NCBI RefSeq assembly: GCF_001905445.1
Contig: NZ_LIVQ01000002.1
Location: 372,001 to 436,000, forward strand
Origin: Streptomyces sp. CB00455
GTDB lineage: Bacteria > Actinomycetota > Actinomycetes > Streptomycetales > Streptomycetaceae
DNA length: 64,000 bases
Direction: 5' to 3'
The position numbers and the translations under genes were made by a program. Positions 27,023 through 35,893 of this stretch are shown here, one piece after another (the stretch's first letter is position 1; every line of letters begins with the position of its first letter). Under the pieces are notes generated by a model. The model was given only the letters and a program-made list of their open reading frames with translations. It was not told the DNA's origin and searched no databases.

Positions 27023-27874
27023 TTGAGGATGTTTCCCTTCCGACCGGCCGCCTGCTCCGCGATGTCCGCGAAGCCCGCGCTCGCACTGTGTGCCCTGCTG
27101 CTGCCCGTGCTGACGGCCTGCGGCGACACCGGCGGCCTGGCCGGGGCCGGTGCGACGCCGACCGCGAGCGGGCCCGTACACCTGTGGCCCGGCCGCGAGG
27201 GCGCCGTCGTACCGCCGGCCGATCCGGGGGGCGCACCGCCGCAGTACGTGCAGGGGATCCCGCCCGTGCGGGACCAGAACGTGCACGACGTCGATCCGGT
27301 GGCCCTCGTACAGGCGGAACTGCGGACCCACCCGAACGCCGATGTGGGCCCCGACGGGATGCCGCCCGAGACCGCGGCCGCGATCCGCGACTGCGGCAAG
27401 GAGGGCGTGGAGCCGGGAGCGTGCCCGGTGCGGACGCCGTACTACCGCGATCTCACGGGCAACGGCCGGGACGAGCTGATCGTCGGCATCGACTTCCCCG
27501 ACAAGATGATGTCGGTGCGGGTCTACACGGCGGACGCGGACGGCCGGCTCAACCGGATCATGGCCACCACCCAGACCGTCGTCGCGGTGGAGCTGGCCGG
27601 GCAGGACGTGGTCCTGCGGGTGCCGAGCGGGAACAACGGCTACGAGCTGAGCACGGCCTGGTCCTGGGACGAGAAGCAGCGCACCATGCTGCCGACGCGC
27701 GAGCAGATCGTACGGGTACCAGCGCGTCCGCCCGCGGCGAGCCCGGTCCCGGGCACGAGCACGAGCCCCGGCGGCACCGGGCCGGGATCCGTGCCGGAAG
27801 CCCGGCCGGGATCCGGGGCGGGATCCGGTACGGGCCCAGGCCCGGGCCCTGGCTCTGCGCCGGGCACGCCATGA
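27023..27874 (+). CDS. Lipoprotein (CseA-like) upstream of a sensor kinase
   Basis: 283 aa exported lipoprotein with signal sequence and lipobox LTAC (Cys about 33). A globular domain (about 90-230) includes DLTGNGRDELIVGIDFPD and VRVYTADADGRL, resembling what I recall of CseA-type lipoproteins that modulate envelope-stress signalling. The C-terminal 50 residues are a Pro/Gly/Ser-rich tail. The ribosome site AGGAGGAGG is 6-7 bases before a TTG at 27023; an ATG at 27029 is the alternative. It overlaps the next kinase gene by 4 bases (ATGA), so the two are coupled. Unlike the classic sigE-cseABC operon, no sigma factor or response regulator is adjacent. Confidence 0.7.
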   Translation: MRMFPFRPAACSAMSAKPALALCALLLPVLTACGDTGGLAGAGATPTASGPVHLWPGREGAVVPPADPGGAPPQYVQGIPPVRDQNVHDVDPVALVQAELRTHPNADVGPDGMPPETAAAIRDCGKEGVEPGACPVRTPYYRDLTGNGRDELIVGIDFPDKMMSVRVYTADADGRLNRIMATTQTVVAVELAGQDVVLRVPSGNNGYELSTAWSWDEKQRTMLPTREQIVRVPARPPAASPVPGTSTSPGGTGPGSVPEARPGSGAGSGTGPGPGPGSAPGTP

Positions 27875-29097
27875 GGATGCGGCTGCCCGCGTGGACGGCG
27901 ACGCTGACCTGGAAGTCGGCGTGCTTCATCGTGGTCATGTGCTGTGCGCTGGCGGCCGTCCTCGGTGCGCTCGTGCACGTGGAGGTGACCCGGCAGACGG
28001 TGGCCGCGGCGCGCGACAAGGCGCTCGAGAAGCTGCACGACGCCTCCCTCGCGTACGAGGCGGGCGAGGCCCTGCCGCCGGAGACGGGGCTGGATCCGGC
28101 CGGGCTGCCGCCGCAGCTGCGGGCGCTGGCGGTCGGCGGGCACCGCGGCACGGTGCTCGCCGACCACCAGGGCCACCCCACGATGTGGGCGGCCGCGCCC
28201 GCCGACGGCCGGGCGCTGGCCACCGCCGTCGACTACGGGCAGAGCGCGCGCACGATCAGCGGGCTCGACACCGCGATCATCGGGTCGTCGGCCCTGGCGA
28301 TCGGCGGCACGCTGCTGTTCGGCGCCTTCGCGGTGACACGGGTGACGCGGCGGCTGCACCAGACGGCGACCGTGGCCCGGCGGATCACGCAGGGCGACTT
28401 GGACGCGCGGGTCGACGACCCGCGAACGAAGAACCCCTCGCGGGCGCAGGACGAGGTGTCGACCGTGGCCGGGGCACTGGACACGATGGCGGGGAGCCTT
28501 CAGGCGAAGCTGGAGGGCGAGCAGCGGTTCACGGCGGACGTGGCACACGAGCTGCGCACGCCGCTGACCGGTTTGCAGGCGGCGTCCGAGCTGCTGCCCG
28601 AGGGGCGGCCGACGGAGCTGGTGCGGGAGCGGGTGCGCACGATGCGGCAGCTGACGGAGGACCTGCTGGAGATCTCGCGGCTGGATTCGCGCAGCGAGGC
28701 GGTGGAGACCGATCTGCACCAGCTGGGGCGGCTGGCGCGCCGGGTGGTGCGGGCGTCGGGGACGGCGACGGAGGTGGTGGTCCTGCGCGACGCGCACGTG
28801 GAGACGGACCGGCGCAGGCTGGAGCGGGTGCTGGGGAACCTGGTGGCCAACGCGCACCAGCACGGGCGGGGTCCGGTGGTGCTCACCGTGGACGGGCCCG
28901 TGGTGACGGTACGGGACCACGGGGACGGCTTCCCCGACTACCTGCTGGCGCACGGGCCACAGCGGTTCCGCAGCGGGGGGAAGGGGCACGGGCTGGGGCT
29001 GACGATCGCCGTCGGGCAGGCGGAGGCCATCGGGGCGCGGCTGGACTTCAGGCGGGCCGCGGGGGGCGGGGGGCTGGCGGTACTCACCCTGCCGTGA
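27871..29097 (+). CDS. HAMP-type sensor histidine kinase
   Basis: 408 aa two-component sensor. Membrane helix 1 is at about 18-37 and helix 2 at about 134-156, with a small extracytoplasmic loop (about 38-133). They are followed by HAMP (about 157-210), a HisKA domain with phospho-accepting His226 in DVAHELRTPL, and an HATPase domain (NLVANAHQHG N-box, DHGDGFPD, GKGHGLGLTI). The ATG at 27871 overlaps the lipoprotein stop. No partner response regulator gene is adjacent. The extracytoplasmic lipoprotein likely modulates its sensing. Confidence 0.85.
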   Translation: MRMRLPAWTATLTWKSACFIVVMCCALAAVLGALVHVEVTRQTVAAARDKALEKLHDASLAYEAGEALPPETGLDPAGLPPQLRALAVGGHRGTVLADHQGHPTMWAAAPADGRALATAVDYGQSARTISGLDTAIIGSSALAIGGTLLFGAFAVTRVTRRLHQTATVARRITQGDLDARVDDPRTKNPSRAQDEVSTVAGALDTMAGSLQAKLEGEQRFTADVAHELRTPLTGLQAASELLPEGRPTELVRERVRTMRQLTEDLLEISRLDSRSEAVETDLHQLGRLARRVVRASGTATEVVVLRDAHVETDRRRLERVLGNLVANAHQHGRGPVVLTVDGPVVTVRDHGDGFPDYLLAHGPQRFRSGGKGHGLGLTIAVGQAEAIGARLDFRRAAGGGGLAVLTLP

Positions 29098-29533
29098 CCC
29101 CTCCGGGGGTGGTCGGCGGGGTACGGGGCTTCCGGTTCCGGGGGGGGTTCGCTAGTCCGGGCGACGGGCTACGGCTGCGCGGGGGCGGGGGGCGCGGGGG
29201 CGGGGACCCGGGGGGGCCGGCTGAGCCGGGCGGGATCCGACCCACGCGCCCGCAAGGTTCCCAGGTCGGCTACGCCCGGGCGGGTCCGTGCCAGCGCCTC
29301 TGCCGGACCCTCGGGCAACCGCGACCGCGCCCGGACCGGCCCCGCTCCCTTGGCTCGGCAGCTGCGCCGGGGGGCGGAGGGGGTGTCGGCCGGGGCCGGG
29401 GTGGGGACGGGGTGGGTGTCGGCCGGGGCTGGGAGGGTGGGTGTGGCCGGGGCTGGGGGGTGTCGGGCGGGGCCCTGTCCGGCGGCGGGCGGGCGGCCTG
29501 CGGTTGGCCGCGTCGCCGGCACGGACCGAGGGG
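29098..29533. other. G-rich intergenic region with imperfect repeats
   Basis: 435 bp without a supportable gene between the sensor kinase and a small minus-strand gene. It contains long G-runs and imperfect repeats of a cggccggggctggg-type unit around 29385-29470. These could form G-quadruplexes on the plus strand. No clear terminator hairpin was resolved. Confidence 0.5.
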
Positions 29534-29767
29534 TCAGGGGCGCGGCGGTTTGGTCCACGGCCAGCGGGGCTTCGGTTTGTGGCCCGACGGGGTGTGGACG
29601 TACTTCCAGCCCTTCTGGAGGCCCAGGCGCTTGGAGTAGCCCGCCGGGACGCGCTCGTAGAGGAGCACCGTCGGCGGGCCGCCGCCGGGGGCCGGGACCG
29701 GGATCTCGTACCACTTCGGGGGGTGGCCGGTGGGGCCGAGGAGGATCGGGAGGACCCGGCCGTCCAT
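29534..29767 (-). CDS. Small conserved-looking hypothetical protein
   Basis: 77 aa basic, Pro-rich protein beginning MDGRVLPILLGPTGHPPKWYEIPVP, with several aromatic residues and GYSKRLGLQKGWKYVHTP near the end. The ATG at 29767 has a GAGGGCGG ribosome site 7 bases upstream; a GTG at 29803 would add 12 residues and lies 8 bp after the TetR stop. Third-position G/C bias is strong. Family and function not recognised. Probably cotranscribed with the TetR gene. Confidence 0.55.
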   Translation of the reverse strand: MDGRVLPILLGPTGHPPKWYEIPVPAPGGGPPTVLLYERVPAGYSKRLGLQKGWKYVHTPSGHKPKPRWPWTKPPRP

Positions 29768-29813
29768 GGGGCCGCCCTCGAAGGGGGTGGGTTGGCTTCT
29801 CACCCCACCAGTG

Positions 29814-30527
29814 TCACAGCAGGTGCGCGGCCTCGGAGACCACCGGGATCACCCGGCGGGCCAGGACCCCGACCGGGCCGTCCGCCGACTCCAGGGCGAG
29901 GGCGGCGCGGGCCGCGGACGCCGTTTCCGGGTCCGTGGCCGCCGTCGCCGTGAGCAGGGCGATGAACTGGTCGACCAGCCAGTCCCGCAGCGAGTCGACC
30001 TCCGGCTGCTTGCCCTCGTCGATCCAGATGAGGGAGGCCGCCTCGACGGCCGTGATCCAGGTGCGGACCATCATCCGCAGCCGGGGGCCGGGGGCGGGCA
30101 CGCCGAGGTGGTAGAGGATCTGATCGGCCGCCGCACGGCGGATGCCGTCCACCGTGGCCGTCGTACGGGAGGTCTCCACGACGCTGCCGCCCTGGAGGAG
30201 GGCCGCGAAGCCGGCGTCGTGCTCGTCGACGAAGGCGAGGTACCGGTCCAGGGCGCGGGCGAGGCGCTGGGTGAGGGGGCCCTGCTGCGGTTCGGCGAAG
30301 CACAGTTCGAGGACGTCCGCCGCCGAGCGCAGGGCGGCCTCGTAGAGCTGCTGTTTGCCGCCGGGGAAGTAGCGGTAGACCAGGGGGCGCGACACTCCGG
30401 CGGCCTCGGCGACGTCGTCGAGCGAGATCTCCTCCGGCGCCCGGTGCGCGAACAGCGACAGGGCCGCGTCGAGGAGTTGGGCCCGCCTCTCCTCGACGCT
30501 CAGTCTGCGGTAGGCGCGTACGGTCAT
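29814..30527 (-). CDS. TetR family transcriptional regulator
   Basis: 237 aa one-component regulator. The N-terminal helix-turn-helix (about 10-60) reads LLDAALSLFAHRAPEEISLDDVAEAAGVSRPLVYRYFPGGK; the C-terminal ligand domain spans the rest. The ATG at 30527 begins MTVRAYRRLS. It lies 81 bp downstream of a diiron-oxygenase gene on the same strand and faces a second diiron gene, so it may control this cluster. Ligand unknown. Confidence 0.88.
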   Translation of the reverse strand: MTVRAYRRLSVEERRAQLLDAALSLFAHRAPEEISLDDVAEAAGVSRPLVYRYFPGGKQQLYEAALRSAADVLELCFAEPQQGPLTQRLARALDRYLAFVDEHDAGFAALLQGGSVVETSRTTATVDGIRRAAADQILYHLGVPAPGPRLRMMVRTWITAVEAASLIWIDEGKQPEVDSLRDWLVDQFIALLTATAATDPETASAARAALALESADGPVGVLARRVIPVVSEAAHLL

Positions 30528-30608
30528 GACCGCAGGGTAACCGCACGGCGTCCGGCTCAGGCCTGCTCTTTCCGGATCGGGCAGCCCCTGTGCGCCACCG
30601 GGCACCGG

Positions 30609-31538
30609 CTACGCCAGGAGTCCGGAGCTCTTCCACAGCCTGCGGCCGACCCCGCGCAGCAGGCCGATGTCGTCGAGGAAGTCGGTGAGCCGCTTGGCGC
30701 CGCTCTGCATGACCTCGCGGCGGTGGCCACTCGCCTTGACCTGGGCGAGCGCTTCACGGCGGTCCAGGCCGACGTTGTCGTAGACGGCCGGGTTCACGAA
30801 GGCGAGCGAGAAGACGCGGGCGGCCTCGCCGCAGCTGATCCGGGTGAGTTCCTGCTCCCAGCGCGGCGCCGTCAGCATCTGGCGGCGCAGTTCCTCGCGG
30901 GCGTAGCGGACGTGCCGGGCCTCCTCGATGACGTGGATGCGGGTCACGCCGCGGACGAGGGGCTGGATGCGCTCGTCCGGGAAGGTCAGGCGCTGCATCC
31001 AGTCGAGGATCTCCTCGCCGAGGAGGGTGCAGGCGAAGGAGCCGGGGGTGGTGGAGACGGTCTTCAGGACGCGCGCCAGGTTGTGGTGGGTGCGCGAGAC
31101 CGGGTAGGCGGGCGCGCCGCCCTTCTGGATCATGCGCGCGAACATCATCGAGTGGCGGCACTCGTCGGCGATCTCGGTGAGCGCGTAGCGCACGTGGTTG
31201 CTGGTCAGGGACTTGTCGTAGATGTGCCGCACCAGCAGCTGCATGAGGATGATCTCGAACCAGATCCCGAGCGAGCCGAGCGCCGCCGCTTCGTGGCGGG
31301 AGAGGTCGATGCGCTGCTCCTCCCCCATCTTCTTCCAGAGCGGGGTGTCGTAGAGCGAGAGCAGTTCCGGCGGCCAGTAGTACTTCCCCTCGATGACCGG
31401 GGCGTCCCAGTCGAGTTCCTTGTCGGGATCGAAGGAGTGCTTGGCGGAGGATTCGAGCAGCCTTTCGGCTATCTGCTCGCGGTCCTTGAGCAGGCCGAGT
31501 GCGTCCCTCAGCGCGGTGCGATCGGTCACGGTCGTCAT
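30609..31538 (-). CDS. AurF-like diiron oxygenase
   Basis: 309 aa soluble protein of the ferritin-like/AurF family. All diiron ligands are visible: E95 (GIWFEIIL), E126-x-x-H129 (DECRHSMM), E175/E176 (LLGEEILDW) and E205/E206 to H209 (HVIEEARHVRYA). AurF-type enzymes oxidise aryl amines or other substrates using O2; the substrate here is unknown. The ATG at 31538 was preferred to a GTG-type extension to 31577. It is divergent from a second diiron protein gene and upstream of a TetR gene. Confidence 0.85.
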   Translation of the reverse strand: MTTVTDRTALRDALGLLKDREQIAERLLESSAKHSFDPDKELDWDAPVIEGKYYWPPELLSLYDTPLWKKMGEEQRIDLSRHEAAALGSLGIWFEIILMQLLVRHIYDKSLTSNHVRYALTEIADECRHSMMFARMIQKGGAPAYPVSRTHHNLARVLKTVSTTPGSFACTLLGEEILDWMQRLTFPDERIQPLVRGVTRIHVIEEARHVRYAREELRRQMLTAPRWEQELTRISCGEAARVFSLAFVNPAVYDNVGLDRREALAQVKASGHRREVMQSGAKRLTDFLDDIGLLRGVGRRLWKSSGLLA

Positions 31539-31675
31539 GGCTTCGGATACCTCGCTCGTTGGGTTACCGGCGGTCACTTCTTATGAGACTGCCTGTCAGC
31601 AAGGTCGTCAATCCCCTGCGCACGACTTGTTGACCGCGCGTCTACCAACGTGTGACGCTGCCAACTGTCCAGTTC

Positions 31676-31689
31676 CGTACGCAAGTACG
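31676..31689. promoter_or_regulatory. Inverted repeat in the divergent diiron-gene promoter region
   Basis: cgtac-gcaa-gtacg, perfect 5-bp arms, 19 bp before the plus-strand gene start. It is a candidate TetR operator in the 169-bp shared promoter region (31539-31707), which is clearly AT-richer than its surroundings. A TTGACC hexamer is at about 31630. Confidence 0.35.
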
Positions 31690-31707
31690 TGAGACGAGGG
31701 GGCGTCA

Positions 31708-32814
31708 GTGTCGACGCACGAGCTCTACACCACGGATCCGGGCGAGGGCGTCTGGCAGATCCCCGCCTCCGGTTCGGCCCGTTTCAGCTGGGAGTACGAC
31801 GGCGGCCGCGAGCGGCTCCTCGCCCTCTACCAGAAGGGCAAGGACAAGCAGTGGGACGGCGCCAAGCGCATCGCCTGGGACATCGAGGTGGATCCCTGCG
31901 ATCCGCTGGGCACCCCGGACGAGGCGCTCACGCTGTACGGGACGCGGCACTGGGCCAAGTTCACCGACAAGGACAAGGGCGAGCTGCGGCAGCACTACTG
32001 CGCCTGGCAGTTCAGCCAGTTCCTGCACGGTGAACAGGGCGCGATGGTGTGCGCGGCGCGCATCGTGGAGTCGGTGCCGGACCTGGACGCCAAGTTCTAC
32101 TCGGCCACCCAGACCATGGACGAGGCCCGGCACGCCGAGGTCTTCGGGCGCTTCCTGCACGAGAAGGTCGGGATGCTCTACCCGGTCAACGCCAGCCTCC
32201 AGGGCCTGCTCGGCGACACCCTGCGCGACTCCCGCTGGGACATGCCGTACCTGGGCATGCAGGTGCTCATCGAAGGCCTGGCGCTGGCCGCCTTCGGGAT
32301 GATCCGCGACACGACCGACAAGCCGCTGCCGAAGCAGATCCTGGCCTACGTGATGCAGGACGAGGCCCGGCACGTGGCCTTCGGGCGGATGGCGCTGCGG
32401 GACTACTACAAGCAGCTGACGGACGCCGAGCTGCGCGAGCGCGAGGAGTTCGTGATCGAAGGCTGCCACCTGATGCGCGACCGGCTGCGCGGGGTGGAAG
32501 TGCTGGAGAACTTCGGCGTCCCGAGGAAGGAGGCCGAGGAGTTCAGCGAGCAGTCGCAATTCCTGCACCTGTTCCGCAAGCTGCTGTTCAGCCGGATCGT
32601 GCCGTGCGTGAAGGACATCGGGCTGTGGGGGGAGCGCCTGCAGAAGGCGTACCTGGAGATGGGCGTCTTCGAGATGGGCGATTCCAACCTGGACCTGCTC
32701 ATGCGCCAGGACGAGGAGATCGCCGAGTCCCTCGACCGGGAGCGGTTCGCGGCCGAGGAGTCGCAACGGGTGGCGGAGGTGCGGGCGGCCATCGCCGCCG
32801 GATCGGACGCGTAG
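31708..32814 (+). CDS. Ferritin-like diiron protein
   Basis: 368 aa soluble protein with a complete ferritin-like diiron site: E109 (HGEQGAM), E139-x-x-H142 (MDEARHAEVF), E189 (LIEGLAL) and E219-x-x-H222 (QDEARHVAFG). It is longer than ferritin and resembles ribonucleotide-reductase-R2-like or AurF-like oxidases. The GTG at 31708 begins MSTHELYTT and follows GAGGGGGCGTCA. It is divergent from the AurF-like gene, and the two probably act in one pathway, possibly under the nearby TetR. Substrate unknown. Confidence 0.82.
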   Translation: MSTHELYTTDPGEGVWQIPASGSARFSWEYDGGRERLLALYQKGKDKQWDGAKRIAWDIEVDPCDPLGTPDEALTLYGTRHWAKFTDKDKGELRQHYCAWQFSQFLHGEQGAMVCAARIVESVPDLDAKFYSATQTMDEARHAEVFGRFLHEKVGMLYPVNASLQGLLGDTLRDSRWDMPYLGMQVLIEGLALAAFGMIRDTTDKPLPKQILAYVMQDEARHVAFGRMALRDYYKQLTDAELREREEFVIEGCHLMRDRLRGVEVLENFGVPRKEAEEFSEQSQFLHLFRKLLFSRIVPCVKDIGLWGERLQKAYLEMGVFEMGDSNLDLLMRQDEEIAESLDRERFAAEESQRVAEVRAAIAAGSDA

Positions 32815-32889
32815 GCCTGGAGGGGGGCGGCCCGCCCGGACCCGGTCGCGGCGGCACCTGCGCCGGAGCGTCCGGGGGGACTTCACGGG

Positions 32890-32986
32890 CCGGACAGCGC
32901 GGCCTCCCTCGCCCCGGGGGGTTCACCGGCCGGACAGCGCGGCCTCCTCGCCCCGGGGGGTTCACCGGCCGGACAGCGCGGCCTCC
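32890..32986. repeat. Three about-40-bp repeats, the last inside the PBP gene end
   Basis: The 18-mer ccggacagcgcggcctcc occurs at 32890, 32930 and 32969 with intervening ccccggggggttca sequence (period 39-40 bp). The third copy is the last six codons and stop of the penicillin-binding protein gene on the minus strand, so the 3' end of that gene has been duplicated twice downstream. Confidence 0.9.
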
Positions 32987-34422
32987 ATCACCGCCCGCGC
33001 GATCGGCGCGGCGGCGAGGTTCCCGCTGATGTCACCGCGGTCCGCGGCGGCGTCCTCGACCACCACCGCCACCGCCACCCCCGGCAGGGCCGTGCCCTCG
33101 GCCTGCGCCCAGGCGATGAACCAGGCGTACGGGGTGCCGGCGTTGCCGACGCCGTGCTGCGCCGTGCCGGTCTTGCCGCCGACCACGGCGCCCGGGATCG
33201 CCGCGTTCTTGCCGGTGCCGTTCTCCACCACCTTCACCATCAGCTCCTGCATCCGCAGCGCGGTGGCCGGACTCATGGCACGGCCGAGGCTGCGCCGGCC
33301 GGTGCGCCGCACGGGGGATCCGTCGTCCTGGGTGGTGCGGTCCACCAGGTAGGGGGACTCCAGCTCGCCGCCGTTGGCGACGGCGGCCGCCACCATCGCC
33401 ATCTGCAGCGGTGTCGCGCGGGTGTTGAACTGGCCGATCGAGGACAGGGCCAGTTGGTCCTGGCTCATGTCGGTGTCGAAGTTCGACCGCGAGACCCACG
33501 AGGGCACCCGCAGCCCGTCGTCGTTGAAGCCGAACCGGCGCGCCGCCTCGACCATCCGGCGCAGCCCGACCCGTACCCCGATCTTCGCCATCACCGTGTT
33601 GCAGGACCACTGCACGGCCTCCGCCATCGAGGCGTCCTGACAGCCCGTCGCGTGGTTCGGCAGCAGGGTGCTGGTGCCGGGCAGCGGGTAGGGGTCGGGG
33701 GTCTCGGTCGGCGCGTCCACGTCCGTGACCACGCCCGCGTCCAGGGCCGCGGCCGCCGTCACGATCTTGAAGGTGGAGCCGGGCGGGTAGGTCTCGCGCA
33801 GCGCCCGGTTCAGCATCGGCTTGGCCGGGTCCGCGTTCAGCCGCGCCCAGGCCTCCTTGACCCGCGCGCCCGTACCGGAGAGTACGGAGGGGTCGTACGA
33901 GGGACTGCTGACCAGCGCGAGGATCTTCCCCGTGGCCGGCTCGACGGCGGCGACCGCGCCCCGCTTGCCCGCGAGGCCGGTGTAGGCGGCCAGCTGCACG
34001 CGGGCCCGGACGGTCGTGGCGGCGTTGCCGCCGGCCGGGCGGCCGCGCGCCAGGTCGTACCAGAGCGGGAAGGCGGTCAGGCCGGGGTCGATGCCCGACA
34101 GGATCCGGTCCTCGGCGCGCTCGACGAAGCTGGTCCCGTACGTCTGGGAGGAGTAGCCGGTGACGGGGGCGTACAGCGGGCCGTGCCGGTACGTCCGCTC
34201 GTAGCGCAGCAGCTGGCCGCTGTCCCGGGAGCCGGTGACGGGCTTCCCGTCGACCAGGACGTCTCCGCGCGGCTCGGCGTAGCGCTCGATCACGGGGCGT
34301 TTGTTGGCCGGGTTCGCGCCGTAGGCGGCGGACTCCCAGACCTGCACGCGGGCGACGTTGACCAGCAGGGCGACGAGCAGGAGGGCGCAGAAGTACGCGC
34401 ACCAGCGGATGTGGCGGATCAC
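32962..34422 (-). CDS. Class B penicillin-binding protein (transpeptidase)
   Basis: 486 aa membrane-anchored peptidoglycan transpeptidase. An N-terminal helix (5-24) is followed by a PBP dimerisation-like region and a transpeptidase domain. Active-site motifs are S216-TF-K219 (PPGSTFKIV), SCN (273-275) and KTG (417-419, GGKTGTAQ). The GTG start at 34422 overlaps the stop of the upstream FtsW/RodA gene (GTGA), giving a coupled glycosyltransferase-transpeptidase pair. It resembles the PbpA/RodA pairs of actinobacteria rather than the FtsI of the dcw cluster. Confidence 0.92.
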   Translation of the reverse strand: MIRHIRWCAYFCALLLVALLVNVARVQVWESAAYGANPANKRPVIERYAEPRGDVLVDGKPVTGSRDSGQLLRYERTYRHGPLYAPVTGYSSQTYGTSFVERAEDRILSGIDPGLTAFPLWYDLARGRPAGGNAATTVRARVQLAAYTGLAGKRGAVAAVEPATGKILALVSSPSYDPSVLSGTGARVKEAWARLNADPAKPMLNRALRETYPPGSTFKIVTAAAALDAGVVTDVDAPTETPDPYPLPGTSTLLPNHATGCQDASMAEAVQWSCNTVMAKIGVRVGLRRMVEAARRFGFNDDGLRVPSWVSRSNFDTDMSQDQLALSSIGQFNTRATPLQMAMVAAAVANGGELESPYLVDRTTQDDGSPVRRTGRRSLGRAMSPATALRMQELMVKVVENGTGKNAAIPGAVVGGKTGTAQHGVGNAGTPYAWFIAWAQAEGTALPGVAVAVVVEDAAADRGDISGNLAAAPIARAVMEAALSGR

Positions 34423-35798
34423 GCGGCGGCCTCCTGCGACTCGTGCGCGGGACGCGGTCTGCGGGCGCTGTCGCTGAGCCGGACCAGCAGGGCGACGATG
34501 ATCCAGTTGGTGACCACGGAGGAGCCGCCCTGGGCGAGGAAGGGCATGGCCATGCCGGTGAGCGGAATGAGCCCGCTGACGCCGCCCGCGATGACGAACA
34601 CCTGGAGCGCGACGATCGAGGCGAGCCCGGTGGCGAGCAGCCGGCCGAAGGGGTCGCGCAGCGCGAGCCCGGCGCGGAAGCCGCGGGCGACGAGGAGTCC
34701 GTACAGGAGCAGGATCGCGGCGAGCCCGACGAGGCCGAGCTCCTCGCCGGCTGTGGCGAGGATGAAGTCCGACTTGGCGGCGAAGCCGATGAGGAAGGAC
34801 TGGCCGTGGCCGAGGCCGGCCCCGAGCAGGCCGCCCGCGGCGAAGGCGAAGAGCGACTGGGCCAGCTGTCCGGGGCCCTCGCCGCGGTCGATGGAGGCGA
34901 AAGGGTGCAGCCAGTCCTCGACCCGGCCGTGGACGTGCGGCTCGAAGGTGGTGACGGCGTAGGCGCCGAGTCCGGCGAGGATCATGCCGATCGCGATCCA
35001 CCCGATCCGGCCGGTGGCGGTGAACAGCATGATCACGAAGAGGCCGAAGAAGAGCAGCGAGGTCCCGAGGTCGCGCTCCAGGACCAGCACGCCGACGCTG
35101 AGCAGCCAGATCGCGAGGATCGGACCGAGGACCCGGCCGGGCAGGAGCCGCAGCTTCCACAGGAGCCGGCGGCCGGTCAGGGCGAGGGCGGTGCGGTTCG
35201 CGGCGAGGTAGGCGGCGAAGAAGACGGCGAGCAGGATCTTGGCGAACTCCCCCGGCTGGAAGGAGAGGCCCGCGAACCGGATCCAGATGTGGGCTCCGTT
35301 GACCGCGGGGAAGAGGACGGGGACGAGCATCAGCACGAGGGCGACGGCGGCCGAGAGGTAGGCGTAGCGCTGCAGGACCCGGTGGTCGCGCAGGATCGCG
35401 ACGACGAGGACGAAGAGCAGCAGGCCGAGCGCCGACCAGAGGAGTTGGTCCCCCGAGGTGAGGTGGCCGGGCGTGGTCGCGTCGAGGCGCTGGATGAGGA
35501 CCAGGCCGAGCCCGTTGAGGAGCACGGCGATCGGCAGCAGCAGGGGGTCGGCGTAGGGGGCCCGCAGCCGGACGGCGAGGTGCGCGACCAGGGCGGCGGT
35601 GGCCAGGCCCCCGGCGTAGTGACGGGCGGTCCGGGGGAGGTGGCCGGTGGTGGCCAGGCCGACGTAGAGGTGGCCGAGGACCGAGATCAGGACGGCGCCG
35701 GCGAGGAGCGTCAGCTCGACGCCCCGGCGCTTGGGGGCGCGCCCGTCGGGGGGCGGGGGCGGGGCGGGCTCCGCCACCTTGGCCGTCAGAGCGCTCAT
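34419..35798 (-). CDS. FtsW/RodA/SpoVE family peptidoglycan glycosyltransferase
   Basis: 459 aa SEDS-family polytopic protein with about 12 membrane segments that polymerises lipid II with a partner class B PBP. Family marks are IRFAGLSFQPGEFAKI (about 171-186), ERDLGTSLLFFG, the periplasmic loop with WLHPF and GLGHGQ, and the LPLTG-like SGLIPLTGMAMPFLAQGGSS segment near the C-terminus. The Pro-rich N-terminal tail (10-22) is cytoplasmic. Its stop overlaps the start of the adjacent PBP, which would be its transpeptidase partner. Confidence 0.93.
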   Translation of the reverse strand: MSALTAKVAEPAPPPPPDGRAPKRRGVELTLLAGAVLISVLGHLYVGLATTGHLPRTARHYAGGLATAALVAHLAVRLRAPYADPLLLPIAVLLNGLGLVLIQRLDATTPGHLTSGDQLLWSALGLLLFVLVVAILRDHRVLQRYAYLSAAVALVLMLVPVLFPAVNGAHIWIRFAGLSFQPGEFAKILLAVFFAAYLAANRTALALTGRRLLWKLRLLPGRVLGPILAIWLLSVGVLVLERDLGTSLLFFGLFVIMLFTATGRIGWIAIGMILAGLGAYAVTTFEPHVHGRVEDWLHPFASIDRGEGPGQLAQSLFAFAAGGLLGAGLGHGQSFLIGFAAKSDFILATAGEELGLVGLAAILLLYGLLVARGFRAGLALRDPFGRLLATGLASIVALQVFVIAGGVSGLIPLTGMAMPFLAQGGSSVVTNWIIVALLVRLSDSARRPRPAHESQEAAA

Positions 35799-35893
35799 GC
35801 GGGAAACGTAGCAAGCGGACAGACGCTATGTCCGCTTATGTCATAGAGTGCCGAAGAGTCGTCACAAACGGTCGGAGTCAGGAGCCGAGCCTC

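Noticed and set aside
26953..27870. Long plus-strand frame preceding the sensor kinase in its frame
   Set aside because: Arg/Gly/Ala-rich shadow of the lipoprotein gene in another frame; lipoprotein has lipobox and ribosome site.
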